DNA from: Panicum virgatum
Taxonomy: Eukaryota > Streptophyta > Magnoliopsida > Poales > Poaceae
Length of the DNA: 64,000 bases
Direction of reading: 5' to 3'
NCBI RefSeq assembly: GCF_016808335.1
Contig: NC_053149.1
Coordinates: 15,179,714 to 15,243,713 of the forward strand
Shown here: piece after piece, positions 46,146-56,325 of the stretch
Position numbering within the stretch: position 1 is the first letter of the stretch
How the letters are laid out: each line of letters begins with the position of its first letter
Position numbers and translations under genes: made by a program
The notes under the pieces: generated by a model
What the model was told of the DNA's origin: nothing
Database searches by the model: none
What the model saw: only the letters and a program-made list of their open reading frames with translations

Positions 46146-46740
46146 GAACGCACTGCACAAGGAGTTCGAGGATGCCACGGTCCTGAAGCTTTTGGTCGTC
46201 GTGGACAGGTCATTTGATAAGTCACCAAATCACGTGCTCCTGTGATCACGTTTGTGTATTATCTTCATCCTATATTGTTCTCATGCTCGACAATATACGT
46301 TCCAAAAATACTTCTTGGTCCTTTCATCTGATTAATGTATCTTTTGCAAAATCTGATTAATATGTTAATATAACAGATATTAAGTTCATGTGCTCTAAGG
46401 TAGTTATTTGTCCAAATTTGTCGAGGCTCCATTCCATTAATTAGAGTAAATTATGCTTTATGCAATATCATAATATTACAGGCTTTGCTGCAGAACTCAT
46501 TTGTTTGCTCACTTACTCTGAAAGAGCCACTGATTTCTATTGGAATAATGGTAAGTTTAAGAATTAAAAAGTACCAGCAAGTCATGGCTTATTTAAGAAT
46601 GGTGGGATATCAGCTTGCCTCTATTACTGAAAGCTAGCTGCTTTTACTAAATTGGATATGTTCAATGGTTTAGTTTATCTCTTACAATGTGTAGGTACAT
46701 TTGGCGCTGCAGCAAGTTAGATTCCAACGGCATGTCAAAT
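46146..46740 (+). pseudogene. exon-like scraps of an unidentified gene
   Basis: Three segments have splice-type borders: 46146-46208 (GTGCAG before, GACAG|GT after; 63 nt), 46482-46550 (ATTACAG before, GTAAGT after; 69 nt) and from 46695 (AATGTGTAG before). The first two are open in more than one frame, so the true frame is undecided, and no family was recognised. They look like pieces of one multi-exon gene without start or end, as in Helitron- or Pack-type gene capture. A degenerate true gene is also possible. Confidence 0.35.
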
Positions 46741-46828
46741 AGCCTTCCAAGAACAGCTTGATATGTGCCTGCCAGAGTGAGATAGTCTTCTTCTATATTT
46801 TTCTTATTTCTTAATGCTTGTGTTTTTG

Positions 46829-47545
46829 TTTATTTTAGTGATATTAGTGAAAAAAAAGTGCCAGGCAGTTCGCACTTTGGTTACCTCTTGTCGGGTTGAT
46901 GTAGTTTGTTTGCAAGAAACAAAAATGGCTGCTGTTTCTCGCGGTACTATCCTTTCAATGCTGGGGTCAGATTTCACCAATTGGGTGCAACTACCTTCGG
47001 TTGGTGCAAGTGGTGGGATCTTAATTGCTTGGCGACATGGTCTGGATCGGGCACAGGCCTCTCGGATTGATCAGTACAGTGTATCCACTCAGTTTTCTAC
47101 CAGCGACTTGCAACCATGGTGGCTGACTTGCGTGTATGGCCCTCAAGGTGATGATAATAAGATCCTATTCTTACAAGAAATCAGAAACTTAAGAGCTGGT
47201 TGCCAAGGACCTGGTCTTGTGGTTGGAGATTTTAATCTCATCACAAGTGTTGAAGATAAGAATAATGGAAACATTAACAGGGCAATGATGGGAAGGATCT
47301 GCAGCTTTGGTCTATCGCTAGGGCTAAGGGAATTTCCTCCCTTCTCACCCCTGCGACCACCTAGCTTTAGGGAGTTTTTTGTTTGGTCAAGTTTTGGTCT
47401 TGCTCAGCAGAGAGAGATATTTCGTGTACTTTTAGGGAGTGTTACAGTCCCTCAGTCCCTCTATATCTGTAATCCCTTGGGGGTACCCCTTCTTTCTTCT
47501 TAAATATAATATGCGCAGTTCTCCTGCGCTTTCGAGAAAAAAAAT
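46829..47545 (+). pseudogene. L1-type LINE, internally deleted (endonuclease joined to 3' end)
   Basis: One frame encodes much of an AP-type endonuclease: VVCLQETKM (catalytic Glu of QET), WWLTCVYGPQGDDNK and GLVVGDFNLITS (GDFN active-site motif). Its first strand and its C-terminal third are missing, and reverse transcriptase is absent. From about 47390 the sequence resembles a LINE 3' tail with CTCAGTCCCTCTATATCTG, a GCGCAG/CTGCGC hairpin at about 47513-47531 and a terminal A-run. So some 3-5 kb of normal LINE interior has been lost. Inactive. Confidence 0.75.
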
Positions 47546-48465
47546 TGTAACCACATAAGCATCATTAAGAAACTAAAACCATAACATCCTTCTCTCATAA
47601 GGGTTCTTGTACTTATTAACTAGATTTATCTTTTCACTAGCATCATTCAAAAACTTATTTAAGAGATGTCAGAGGACTCATATAGAAAGATTGTGGTGGC
47701 CTCTGTATGAACTTTCCACACTGAAGATTGGTGTATCTTGCTGATATATTGGGTGAAATATTATTAAACATCTAAATAATTGATGTACTATCATGTGCTA
47801 GGTGTGGACATACATTAATTTAGAGGCTCAAGTTTGTACTACAGTAATATTCGAAAACAATACGAGTGAATCCACTATTCCACGTTAAAACCATACTTAA
47901 TTAATCTATGAGTGCAAGCAGCAAAACAAAAACAAAAAAAAGGTGTAGCAAAAATAATGATTTTAAGATTGCCATCTCCAGCCACAAATAAGCATCATGA
48001 AGAGACTGAAATCACAACATCCTTCTCACAGAAGGGTTCTTGTACTTATTAACTAGATTTATCTTTTCATTGGCATCATTCAGAAACTTGTTTAAGAGAT
48101 GTCAGTATCAACACAAGAGGACTCATATAGAAAGTTTATGGTACCCTCTGTATGAACTTTCCACACTAAAGATTGGTGTATCTTGCTGATATATTGGGAG
48201 AAATATTATTAGATATGATGTACTATTATGTAATAGGTATGGGCATACATTAATTTTAGAGGCACAAATTTGTACTTATGGGCATACAATAATTTTAGAG
48301 GCACAAATTTGTACTTATGACATGACAATGATATTGGAAAACAATACGAGTGAATCCACTATTCCACCTGATAAAACCATACTTAACTAATCTATGTGTG
48401 CAAGCAGCAAAACAAAAATAGGTGGCAAAAATAATGGTTTTAAAATCACCATCTCCAGAAACAAA
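47546..48465. repeat. tandem duplication of about 435 bp
   Basis: Copy 1 (about 47546-47985) and copy 2 (about 47986-48465) share long phrases such as GGGTTCTTGTACTTATTAAC and CATCCTTCTC, with scattered changes and small indels (e.g. CATACAATAATTTTAGAGG doubled in copy 2). Non-coding. It follows the LINE tail directly. Confidence 0.8.
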
Positions 48466-49009
48466 ATAGAAAGATGTTAGTAATGAAACTGTCCAAATTT
48501 GATAGTTTTAGATTTTTATTAAGGTTTTATTTAAAAACACATGCATGTGCAATCTACTTAGGTTATTTTAGTATAAATTGTAGTTTCATCAATAGGTTCT
48601 ACAAAATTTCTACTTATACTTTAATTAAATTAAAAATCAACACTACTATATATATGTTATAAGTTTATAAAATAAGTTTTCAAAAAGTTTTTCCCAAAAC
48701 ACGTGCGGCACTCACGTGCACCTTACTAGTTAGTAGTAATAGGATAGTAAGATTTGAAAGTATTTTTAGGATTTATCTCTTTTCCTACCTTATCTCATAA
48801 TCATTAAAGTTAAGACTCCAAAAAACCACAATTAGTAACAATATGATCCTAGTTTGTTACTTTACTTGGATATAGTATTTTTCGTACATACGTTTTTTGC
48901 TATGTTTATACTCCGTACACATTTGTTGATCTATGCATTCTTTTTATTGTCAGACTCCATGCAGATAGTATAACATGAAATAATTACTCCATTCAAGATG
49001 ACAAAAGAA
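48466..49009. other. AT-rich DNA with a Helitron-like 3' terminus
   Basis: At 48700-48730 ACACGTGCGGCACTCACGTG is followed by CACCTTACTAG|T. A short GC-rich hairpin about 10 bp before CTAG, ending against T, is the Helitron 3' signature. No Helitron replicase is present. The matching 5' end is uncertain (candidate near 44272). Otherwise no gene. Confidence 0.35.
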
Positions 49010-50153
49010 CTAGATAGTGGAAATAGTAAGTGTGAAATAAGGCCAATAGCGTAGTAGAGCACGCACCTCTTTGATGTGACGAATATTTTTCTTGTTCTCC
49101 TTTAATTTGCCCCACTGCTCTAGTGCAGGGCAATCCTGAATGGTTAGACGTTTAAGTTTAGTGAGCCGTTGTATGCTTTCCGGCAGAGACATGATGCCAT
49201 GGCAATCATAAATGTTCAGATCCTTGAGAGACACAAGGTCACCTAACCATTCTGGCAAATTATTCAGGCTTCGGCAACTTCGGATTCTCAACTTTTGGAG
49301 AGTGGTGAGGTGTCCCAACCATTGCGGCAGTGATGTGATATCACAGCAGAGCAGAGTAAGTTTTTGTAAGGAACAGGCTCAGATCATTGCAGTACTGAAT
49401 ATTTAACTCCTTGACGACAGGAAGGTGGTGAAGCAGCTTCCATTGATGCAGAGGCGCCACGCTATGTTTGATGAGCAGGCAAGCTAGTGAAGCTGAGGAG
49501 GTGGAAGAATCAGTGTATGGAGAACTCTCTCCCCATTGCAGTAGCACCCCGTCACTCTCTTCTATGTGCCAGGTTCCCTTCACTCTTGGTGGACGTGGGT
49601 TCAACCTCAGCTTGTGGCATCCAAATATCTCCAGCTGCTTGAGATTGGGGAACATGAACTGATCCGCAACACCACCCTCACCCTTGGAGTACGCTGTGGT
49701 CCACTCTTCCAAACTCTCCATCCGGAACATGGAAAAATCCTCCAATCGAGTGAAAGCTTTCACGCCACCGCAGAAGCCTCTGTCAATTTTTGTAATGCCA
49801 GATATTGCCACGAGTTTAAGCCTTTTTAGGTTCGGTAACTGACCAAGTGGTGGTAGGCTACCGCACTGGGTGATGCCCCGCAAAGACACATTGACAAGGT
49901 TAGGGAGATACGTAGCAATGTCTGTTAGCCATGTTGGAAAGATCACATTGTTATAACCACTTACCTCAAAGTGTTGTAAATTGCGTGGTGGCACTAGCTC
50001 TCTCAACAATTCCATGTCGTCCACAAATCCTTTCTTTCCTGTTGTCCAAGCAAGTGTCAGTTTTATCATACTTTGCTTTTCCCTCAATTTTATTGCCCGT
50101 GCCTCTTCTACGGACTCGTTATTAAGGCAACGTAACTCCAACTCAAGAGGAGA
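49010..50153 (-). pseudogene. NLR disease-resistance gene, C-terminal leucine-rich repeats
   Basis: 3' part of the minus-strand NLR. The frame from about 50141 to 49341 starts at LELRCLNNESVEEARAIKL and continues with repeats such as LPNLVNVSLRGITQCGSLPP and LGQLPNLKRLKLVAISGITK, then FPNLKQLEIFGCHKLRL. A frameshift (possibly with a small deletion) near 49340-49390 moves it to the frame 49318-49010, which carries LQKLRIRSCRSLNNLPEWL and LKRLTIQDCPALEQW and ends at TGA/TAG-type stop 49010. Leucine-rich repeats of this kind sense pathogen ligands or regulate the switch. It is separated from the first repeats by an inserted LTR (50154-52625). Confidence 0.85.
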
Positions 50154-52625
50154 GGCGACAGAACCGCCAAATTAAAACTCTAATTAAGCGTAATGGCCGT
50201 CATTTGAACACATTGGGCGCATTAGCTTAACGGCTTAATTTGGCGATACTTTCTCAACTCACGTCCCGATCGAAACATCACCGATAGTCCCACGCGAAGG
50301 TGAGCGCAGATGGTACAAGCACGACACATATTTGAAAATACAACAAATATACATACGATTCCACCTTAAGTTTTACAAACCCCGTTTGAATGCATCCATA
50401 GTTCATAAACTTTACAATACCGAAATTAGAGTTCGAGTAGAGGAAAGGGCATACAACTACCAAAAGTGTAACCTCGGAAGGTTCCTAACTAAACATCTGG
50501 CTCCGCAACCTCCCATCCCTCTGCATCCCGACGGATGAACTTGACGCAGCAGAGACAGAAGTCTACGTCTGCGTGTCCTGAAATAATTGTGACAACAAAC
50601 CCTGAGTATACTAATACTCAGCAAGGCTTACCCGACTAGTGGGTATAACTTAGCCCACATATCTAGACATGCAAGGCTTTTGGCTGGTGGTTATCTTGCA
50701 GAAAACAACGACTAAAGTAATTCCTCACTTTCCTTATTTTAGCCCAAGTTCTATATAAATTAACATAGTCTAATATTTGCATAATCAAATCTAGAGCAAA
50801 CATAGTGGAGCAATAAATAGTAAATCATATGTTCATCAACATAGGTATAACCATTATTCCATCACAACATTACGCTGCGACGCAGTGACCAAGGTGCTCA
50901 TATCCGAGAGCGACTGACGGCGAATCGATTCGATTTAACCTTGCAAGGTGGACCTAACCAACACGGCACGCATTAGCCCCGTCGGACCACACGCACCAAC
51001 CCTTCCCCTCCCCACCTCGAACTACAGAACTGCCCCACCTTCATATAGTCAGCCGAGTTCAACGAGAGACCACCAAAAGTAAACATATGCATCCCGTTTC
51101 TCCACGACTACTCGACTCGCCCTAAGGGGTGGTGATGAAGTTCTGTACTTTCGAAGCGAGGCAGTACTAGGCTTACCGGTTTCGACTTCCTCCTACTCCC
51201 GGCATGCGGTTAGTACAGTCCAAACATGATCAGCAGGGCCAACAACGGCTCGGTTCTTAACCGACACAGGCGGAACTACACTTCTCCCGCCCGGTCTCAG
51301 ATTCTATTCTTTCTTTCATTCCAAGACTTTCATCCATAAATTAGTAACTCATATCTGGAAACATAAAACTATCCTATATCTCGCGAGTAACCAAGAATTA
51401 CTCGACTTCTACCGAACCCTATCTAGCATAGCATTTCTATCGTCCTATACATACTAGTACAACTCAAGGACACCTATGGTTCATGCAACTAGGGTTTCAA
51501 ACAACTCCTAAACGTAATGCATAAGTAATAAATACATATATAAGTGTCATAATTTAAATTAATAGGATGTGCACCGGGGCTTGCCTTCGGGCTGCTGCTC
51601 AAAGCTGGGGTCAGACGGCGCCCTCAGCTGCGGATGCTACACGTATGCATATGAAATAAATTAGTGCAACTCAATAATGTAACTATTTTACTTCAACTGG
51701 AACGCCATGCGGACTGTCTGCGCCCAAGTGGCGGACCGTCCGCCGTACCATTCTACCGACCCACCAAAACCAATTATCTCTCTGGACAAACTTCAATCTA
51801 TACGGCGGACTGTCCGCTCACCCTTAGCGGACTGTCCGCAATACACCTATGCCAACCCACCAGAGACAACAACGTCTCTGGACCAATTTCTAATCCTACC
51901 GGCGGACTGTCCGGCTCCCCTTGGCGGACCGTCCGCAGTTCACTTATCCAATCCACCAGAGACGGCAACGTATCTGGACAAAAGCCTAAACTCTAAGGCG
52001 GACTGTCCGCTCTCTAATAGCGGACCGTCCGCAGCTCAATCATGCGAACCCCACCAGAGACAACATCGTCTCTGGACGAAATCTATCTGACCGGCGGACT
52101 GTCCGCACCTCCCAGGCGTACCGTCCGCGATACATAACTTTTGACCCGCGCCACAGGCGGCAGCAAGTGCGGCGGCAGCCGTTCACTGGCGCCGGCGACA
52201 CACCACGAAAGGGGAAAAAGACCGGGGAGCGCAAGGAACTCACCACGAATCCATTCCCGCGGTCAGTTCGAGCGGAGGACGACCGGAGAGGCAGATCGAC
52301 GGTGGAGCAAAGCTTCAAGCACCTCCAATGGTGACCGGCGGTGGTTGGGCGATTCCGGCCGGGGAGAAGCCGGACTGGGGATTTGGGAAGGTGGAGGAGG
52401 TGCCGGGGAAGGTTCTCGCGCGAGGAATCAAGGTTTGGTGGCCGGAGGAGGGAGATCGACGGAAAGGGGGCGACGACGGCGCGAGCGCTTGAGCTCCGCT
52501 CGGCTCTGGACGAAGTGAGGAGGAATGATAGGCGGGTCCCACATCCATCCAGATAAATATCTGGGCGTTGCCTGGGCGGACTGTCCGCCAACCCCGAGCG
52601 GACCGTCCGCGAGGCAGGTGTTACA
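50154..52625 (-). repeat. Tekay-like solo LTR inside the NLR coding region
   Basis: 2472 bp. The minus strand begins TGTAACACCTGCC. The interior shares phrases with the Tekay-like LTRs at 28.3 and 37.7 kb (CCTGAGTATACTAATACTCA, GGTGGACCTAAC, CCGGTTTCGACT), and the far end (CGACAGAACCGCCAAAT) aligns with the LTR end at 37683. No matching 5-bp target duplication remains (GGAGA versus ATTCT), so the junction was altered after insertion or by recombination. It splits the leucine-rich repeat domain. Confidence 0.82.
51709..52128. repeat. 96-bp minisatellite of paired palindromes and a hairpin
   Basis: Five units start at 51709, 51805, 51902, 51998 and 52094. Each has two GCGGAC(T/C)GTCCGC palindromes starting exactly 22 bp apart (second members at 51731, 51827, 51924, 52020, 52116). 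Between units lies CCAGAGAC-N6-GTCTCTGG, a 22-bp hairpin (e.g. 51860-51881). Another pair at 52576/52598, again 22 bp apart, lies near the LTR start. Confidence 0.92.
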
Positions 52626-53837
52626 ATTCTTAAGGCGAATAAGATTGCTGGTATGTTCACCTTCAGCAGCATGTACCACAAAATCGGGCAATGGGATCAC
52701 ATGCTTGTTGCTTTGCAGATTGGACATATTTAGTCTGCAGTCCTTCACAATTAGAAACTTCAGCATGTCCATTTCATCTACATTCTCTGGAAGCCTTTCT
52801 AGATCATAGCAGCGAGTGAGGTCTAGTGTATGTAGCTTACTGAGGCTGCAGAAACTATCGGGTATAGAATAAATGTCCATGTTATTGGATAAGTCTAGAT
52901 GCTCTAGATTTGAGAGGGTACTGATAGTTTCAAGGAAGCTACCAACAGGACCTGAATTTTCCTTTTTTTGAATATAAGGGTATTAGTTTTCTTCACTTTC
53001 TGATATCATAGTGTCATGGAAATTACCAACTGGGGTTGAGTTTTCTTCACCTTCTGATACCATTGTTTGAGGGCCAAAGATATAATACTCGCAGTTTGAT
53101 AAGTTCAAATACCGTAGTTCAATGAGTTTGCCTATCACTTCTGGAAGCCCTCGAAGAGGTGCACTGTCTACACGATGTATCCATTCATTTTCCCTTGATA
53201 AATTCAAATATCAGAGTTTGGTAAGGCTACTCAAGGCTCTTGCTATACCGTTGGCTTCAGGGCAATCAGATAAATCCAGATGAACTAAATTTTTTAGCTT
53301 CTCAAATGATTTTGGTAGTTTCCTAATTTTCTCACAACCTGATAAATCTAGATACTGCAGATCTTCCATTTCTCCAATTGATTCTGGCAGTGCTAAAATC
53401 TCAGAAGATCCACGAAGGTTAAGGTAAATTAACTTTGAGAGCTTGGTGATACAACTAGGAATCACTCGATCTTTGATGCCTGGAGCATGGAGATACCTCA
53501 ACAGCTTCAGCTGGCCAATAGAATATGGCAAGTTCTGTATTGAACATTCTGCCAAATCCAACACGCGCAGATACTTAGCATCTGAGAATCCATCGGCATC
53601 ACGTCCAATTTTGGCACTTCCCAGAAAACAAAGGGCTCGAATCTTATCAGGATAAGTCACAAATGAATTCAATGGTTTCGTGCAATCTGCAAGGGACACA
53701 TAGCGGTAGTTGCTTCCTCTAGCATTGTACCTTATAGTAGTATCAAGAACTTCATCCCGCATGATCGATCTTGCGAGGTCATGCACCAGGTCATGCATAG
53801 TGAAAAATGTCACATATTTGCCGTGTTGCCCATAAGA
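52626..53837 (-). pseudogene. NLR gene: MHD motif and first leucine-rich repeats
   Basis: The exon opens at 53837 after the acceptor TTGTTGCAG. FTMHDLVHDLARSIMRDE supplies the MHD motif of the ARC2 subdomain, the nucleotide-state sensor. Repeats follow: LRVLDLAECSIQNLPYSIGQ, LIYLNLRGSSEILALPESI, LQYLDLSGCEKIRKLPKSF, and after the breaks LHTLDLTRCYDLERLPENV. Stops at 53211 (TGA) and near 52986 (TAA) interrupt it. Around 52920-53060 a phrase of the ENS-x-PVG-x-F type occurs twice, a local duplication. The reading runs into the inserted LTR at 52625. Confidence 0.88.
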
Positions 53838-55896
53838 CTGCAACAAAATTAAAGTAGCATGTCATGTCAGTTTCCTCATATATTTATATAGCCAATTATG
53901 CTAGTTGCAGAGATATAGACATCTAATAGTATGTACGGGGGAGTTATAATTTTGCAGATGCTAAAGAGATACTAAGTAGAATAAAACACTTACTCTATTA
54001 AAAAAAATTGACCCTTAAGATGGTGCGCTTCAAATATCATTAAATATAAGTTGCCACCTCTGGATGTTATGTACTTATGTGTAACTAACTGACTCGAACA
54101 TGAACGTTATGAAAGAATCAAAAGGTTATCTGAACCCAAATCTCAGGTCTTGTGAGGTTCCTCTATTCTAACATTCAATAAGTCAGTATGTTTTGCACAG
54201 AGAAATAAGGAAGATAGAAATGAAAAAACACCACAAGCAGCCAAGTGACAATCCCCTTCCGCTGATAGCCACAGTGCAAAAGGATGTTAATTACAAAATA
54301 TTCCCTCCATTCCAAAAAGGAAGGACATTCTATCTTCTGCCTAAGTAGAATGCTATACTCTTCCGAGCACCTTCAAGAAAGTTAACTGACATATCTTGAG
54401 ATTGAGAAAACCACCATGTGCCTCATGGTTAATGGCCACGCCACAACCCACTAAAAAGTGTGAAATGCCCGGAGGATCCTTAAACTTGTCATGAAGTACC
54501 ATCTAGTTCCGTAAATTTAAAATACAAATTGGGGCCCTTTTAACTTAACAAAGTGTGACATCTAGGTCCAAATGCTGAAAACAATACCGCTATGGTTTTG
54601 ACTTTAAACCCAATATGAGATCTCCACACTGACACATCATCAACTATAGGGGCACTTTGGTGACATTGGACCTAGATGCCACATTGACAAGTTTAAGGAC
54701 CCAGATTTGCATTTTCAAAGTTCATGGACCTAGATGACACTCCATAAAAAGTTTAAGAACTGGCCGTACATTGAATTAAAGAAAACCTGATCACTCATTC
54801 TGAGTTTAGGACTCAAAACTTTACTTGCATCATGTGCCAGGAGAGAGAAACCAAGACAGGAGGGGAGGAAGATAGTGATGACGAGCACAGCATGTGTGAA
54901 ATAAATAGGGCAAACTGATTTATTAGTTTTTGTTATTAGACATGCCAATCACAATTTTCCATTTAAGAAAAAAGAATTTGCTCAAGAAAATATATATTTG
55001 GCTCAATAAACAATATGTTGTGAATTTATGAATGTTCCACTCGAGCAAAAAATGTTTTAGTTTCATGTTAAAATTGTTCATGTTGAACAAAATGTTCTGA
55101 TAATTTATTTTGTGAACATTTCGGTTAAGAAACAATGTTCTTGCTTTATAAGAAAAATGATACAGGAACAAAACAGAATAGGCAAAAGCAAATCTAGAAA
55201 ATGTGAATAGCTAATTATCAATCACCTGATAAGGAGATAAACCCTTAAATTATTTGTTTTATGAAGTTTAAGTGGACCATGGCCATGTCAGCTGCAAACC
55301 AGCTTCAATAGACTAAGGCCTTTAGGCGTTCTCCAACGGGGCACCGTATAAGGCCCCCCACCCTACGTAGGGGGGCTTTGGGGGGAGCGAGCGGTCCAAC
55401 GGCTCCCCCCACAGCTCCCCCTATATACGGGAGGAGTTGAAACTCCCTCCATATATAGAGTGAGTTTCAACTCCCCCTATATCTCTAATCACACTGTTTC
55501 TTCATGATATTAATCTCGTTTGAGCTCCGTAATATGATGATAATGCGTATTATGACAGTACAAATATTGTATGATTTTTTTAAAATTCAAAAACGATAAA
55601 TAAATAGTTAGTTAATGAGTGATAGTATATAGAGGGAATATATATGGGGGAATGGTTGGAGAGAAGGAGTTATAGGGGGAGGAATCTTTTGGAGGGAGGT
55701 AGTAAAATATAGTAAATAGTACGTTTGGGGGGAGTTGGATGGGGGGAATGGTTGGAGAAAGCCTTAGAGCTCCAGTTTTAATAGTTTGAATAGTCCAAGT
55801 TTTCTGGTTTTGTAGGCCAAGGGTCAACAAGTCCAAATGAAATTTAAGGAAATCAATTTTATCATAAAAGTATGCAGTAAGTACATAATAACTCAC
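53838..55896 (-). other. NLR intron with two small transposons
   Basis: Bounded by donor GTGAGT (55891-55896) and acceptor TTGTTGCAG. It contains a non-coding element at about 54480-54760 with inverted ends (CTTAAACTTGTCATGAAGT against the complement of CTTAAACTTTTTATGGAGT) and another at about 55313-55767. Otherwise AT-rich with no gene. Confidence 0.65.
55313..55767. mobile_element. GGAG-rich MITE in the NLR intron
   Basis: About 450 bp with ends CTAAGGC...GTTCTCCAAC and GTTGGAGAAAGCCTTAG. The interior is dominated by GGGGGGAG/CTCCCCC words and a TATATAGGGGGAG/CTCCCTATATA-type inverted pair near 55425-55485. Confidence 0.6.
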
Positions 55897-55930
55897 CGAA
55901 GGGGAATTTGAATGTTGTAAAAAGGACATC
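55897..55930 (-). pseudogene. NLR exon remnant before the intron
   Basis: Encodes LLGMSFLQHSNSPS ending at donor GTGAGT; it joins in phase to the exon at 53837. This ARC2 segment should continue directly from the NB-ARC exon, but 5.2 kb of foreign DNA now lies between. Confidence 0.7.
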
Positions 55931-56325
55931 CCCAAGAGAAATTTTACAATGCTTGGGGAGTCGTTGTGAGGCATTTCATGTGTCTATGATTTGTGGGCCC
56001 AATTGAGGGTAGGTATTGGGAGACATCAACGAGGAGGCGTCGGGATGTATTAGTTATGTCTATGGACGTTGGGGCCATATGTGTCGAAATGCCTCCCCGC
56101 GCCTCCAAAATTAATAGGATTAGAAATTCATGGTAATTCTTTTTTCGTAGTTATTTTTTGTAATCAAGGGTAAAAATGTAATTTCAGAATTATAGTGAGA
56201 TGAATATTTGTTTTAAAGAAAAAGATGTTCATTCTTATTAGGGTTGTGTTCGTTCGTCATCCCGCATTCGATCTGCGCATCGCCGCCTGACCGGCAGCTA
56301 TTCGGGCGCGGGCGCCTAGGATCCG

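Noticed and set aside
51709..52128. CRISPR-like array of regularly spaced repeats
   Set aside because: Repeats are a eukaryotic LTR minisatellite. The 96-bp units are themselves repeated, without unique spacers, and there are no cas genes.
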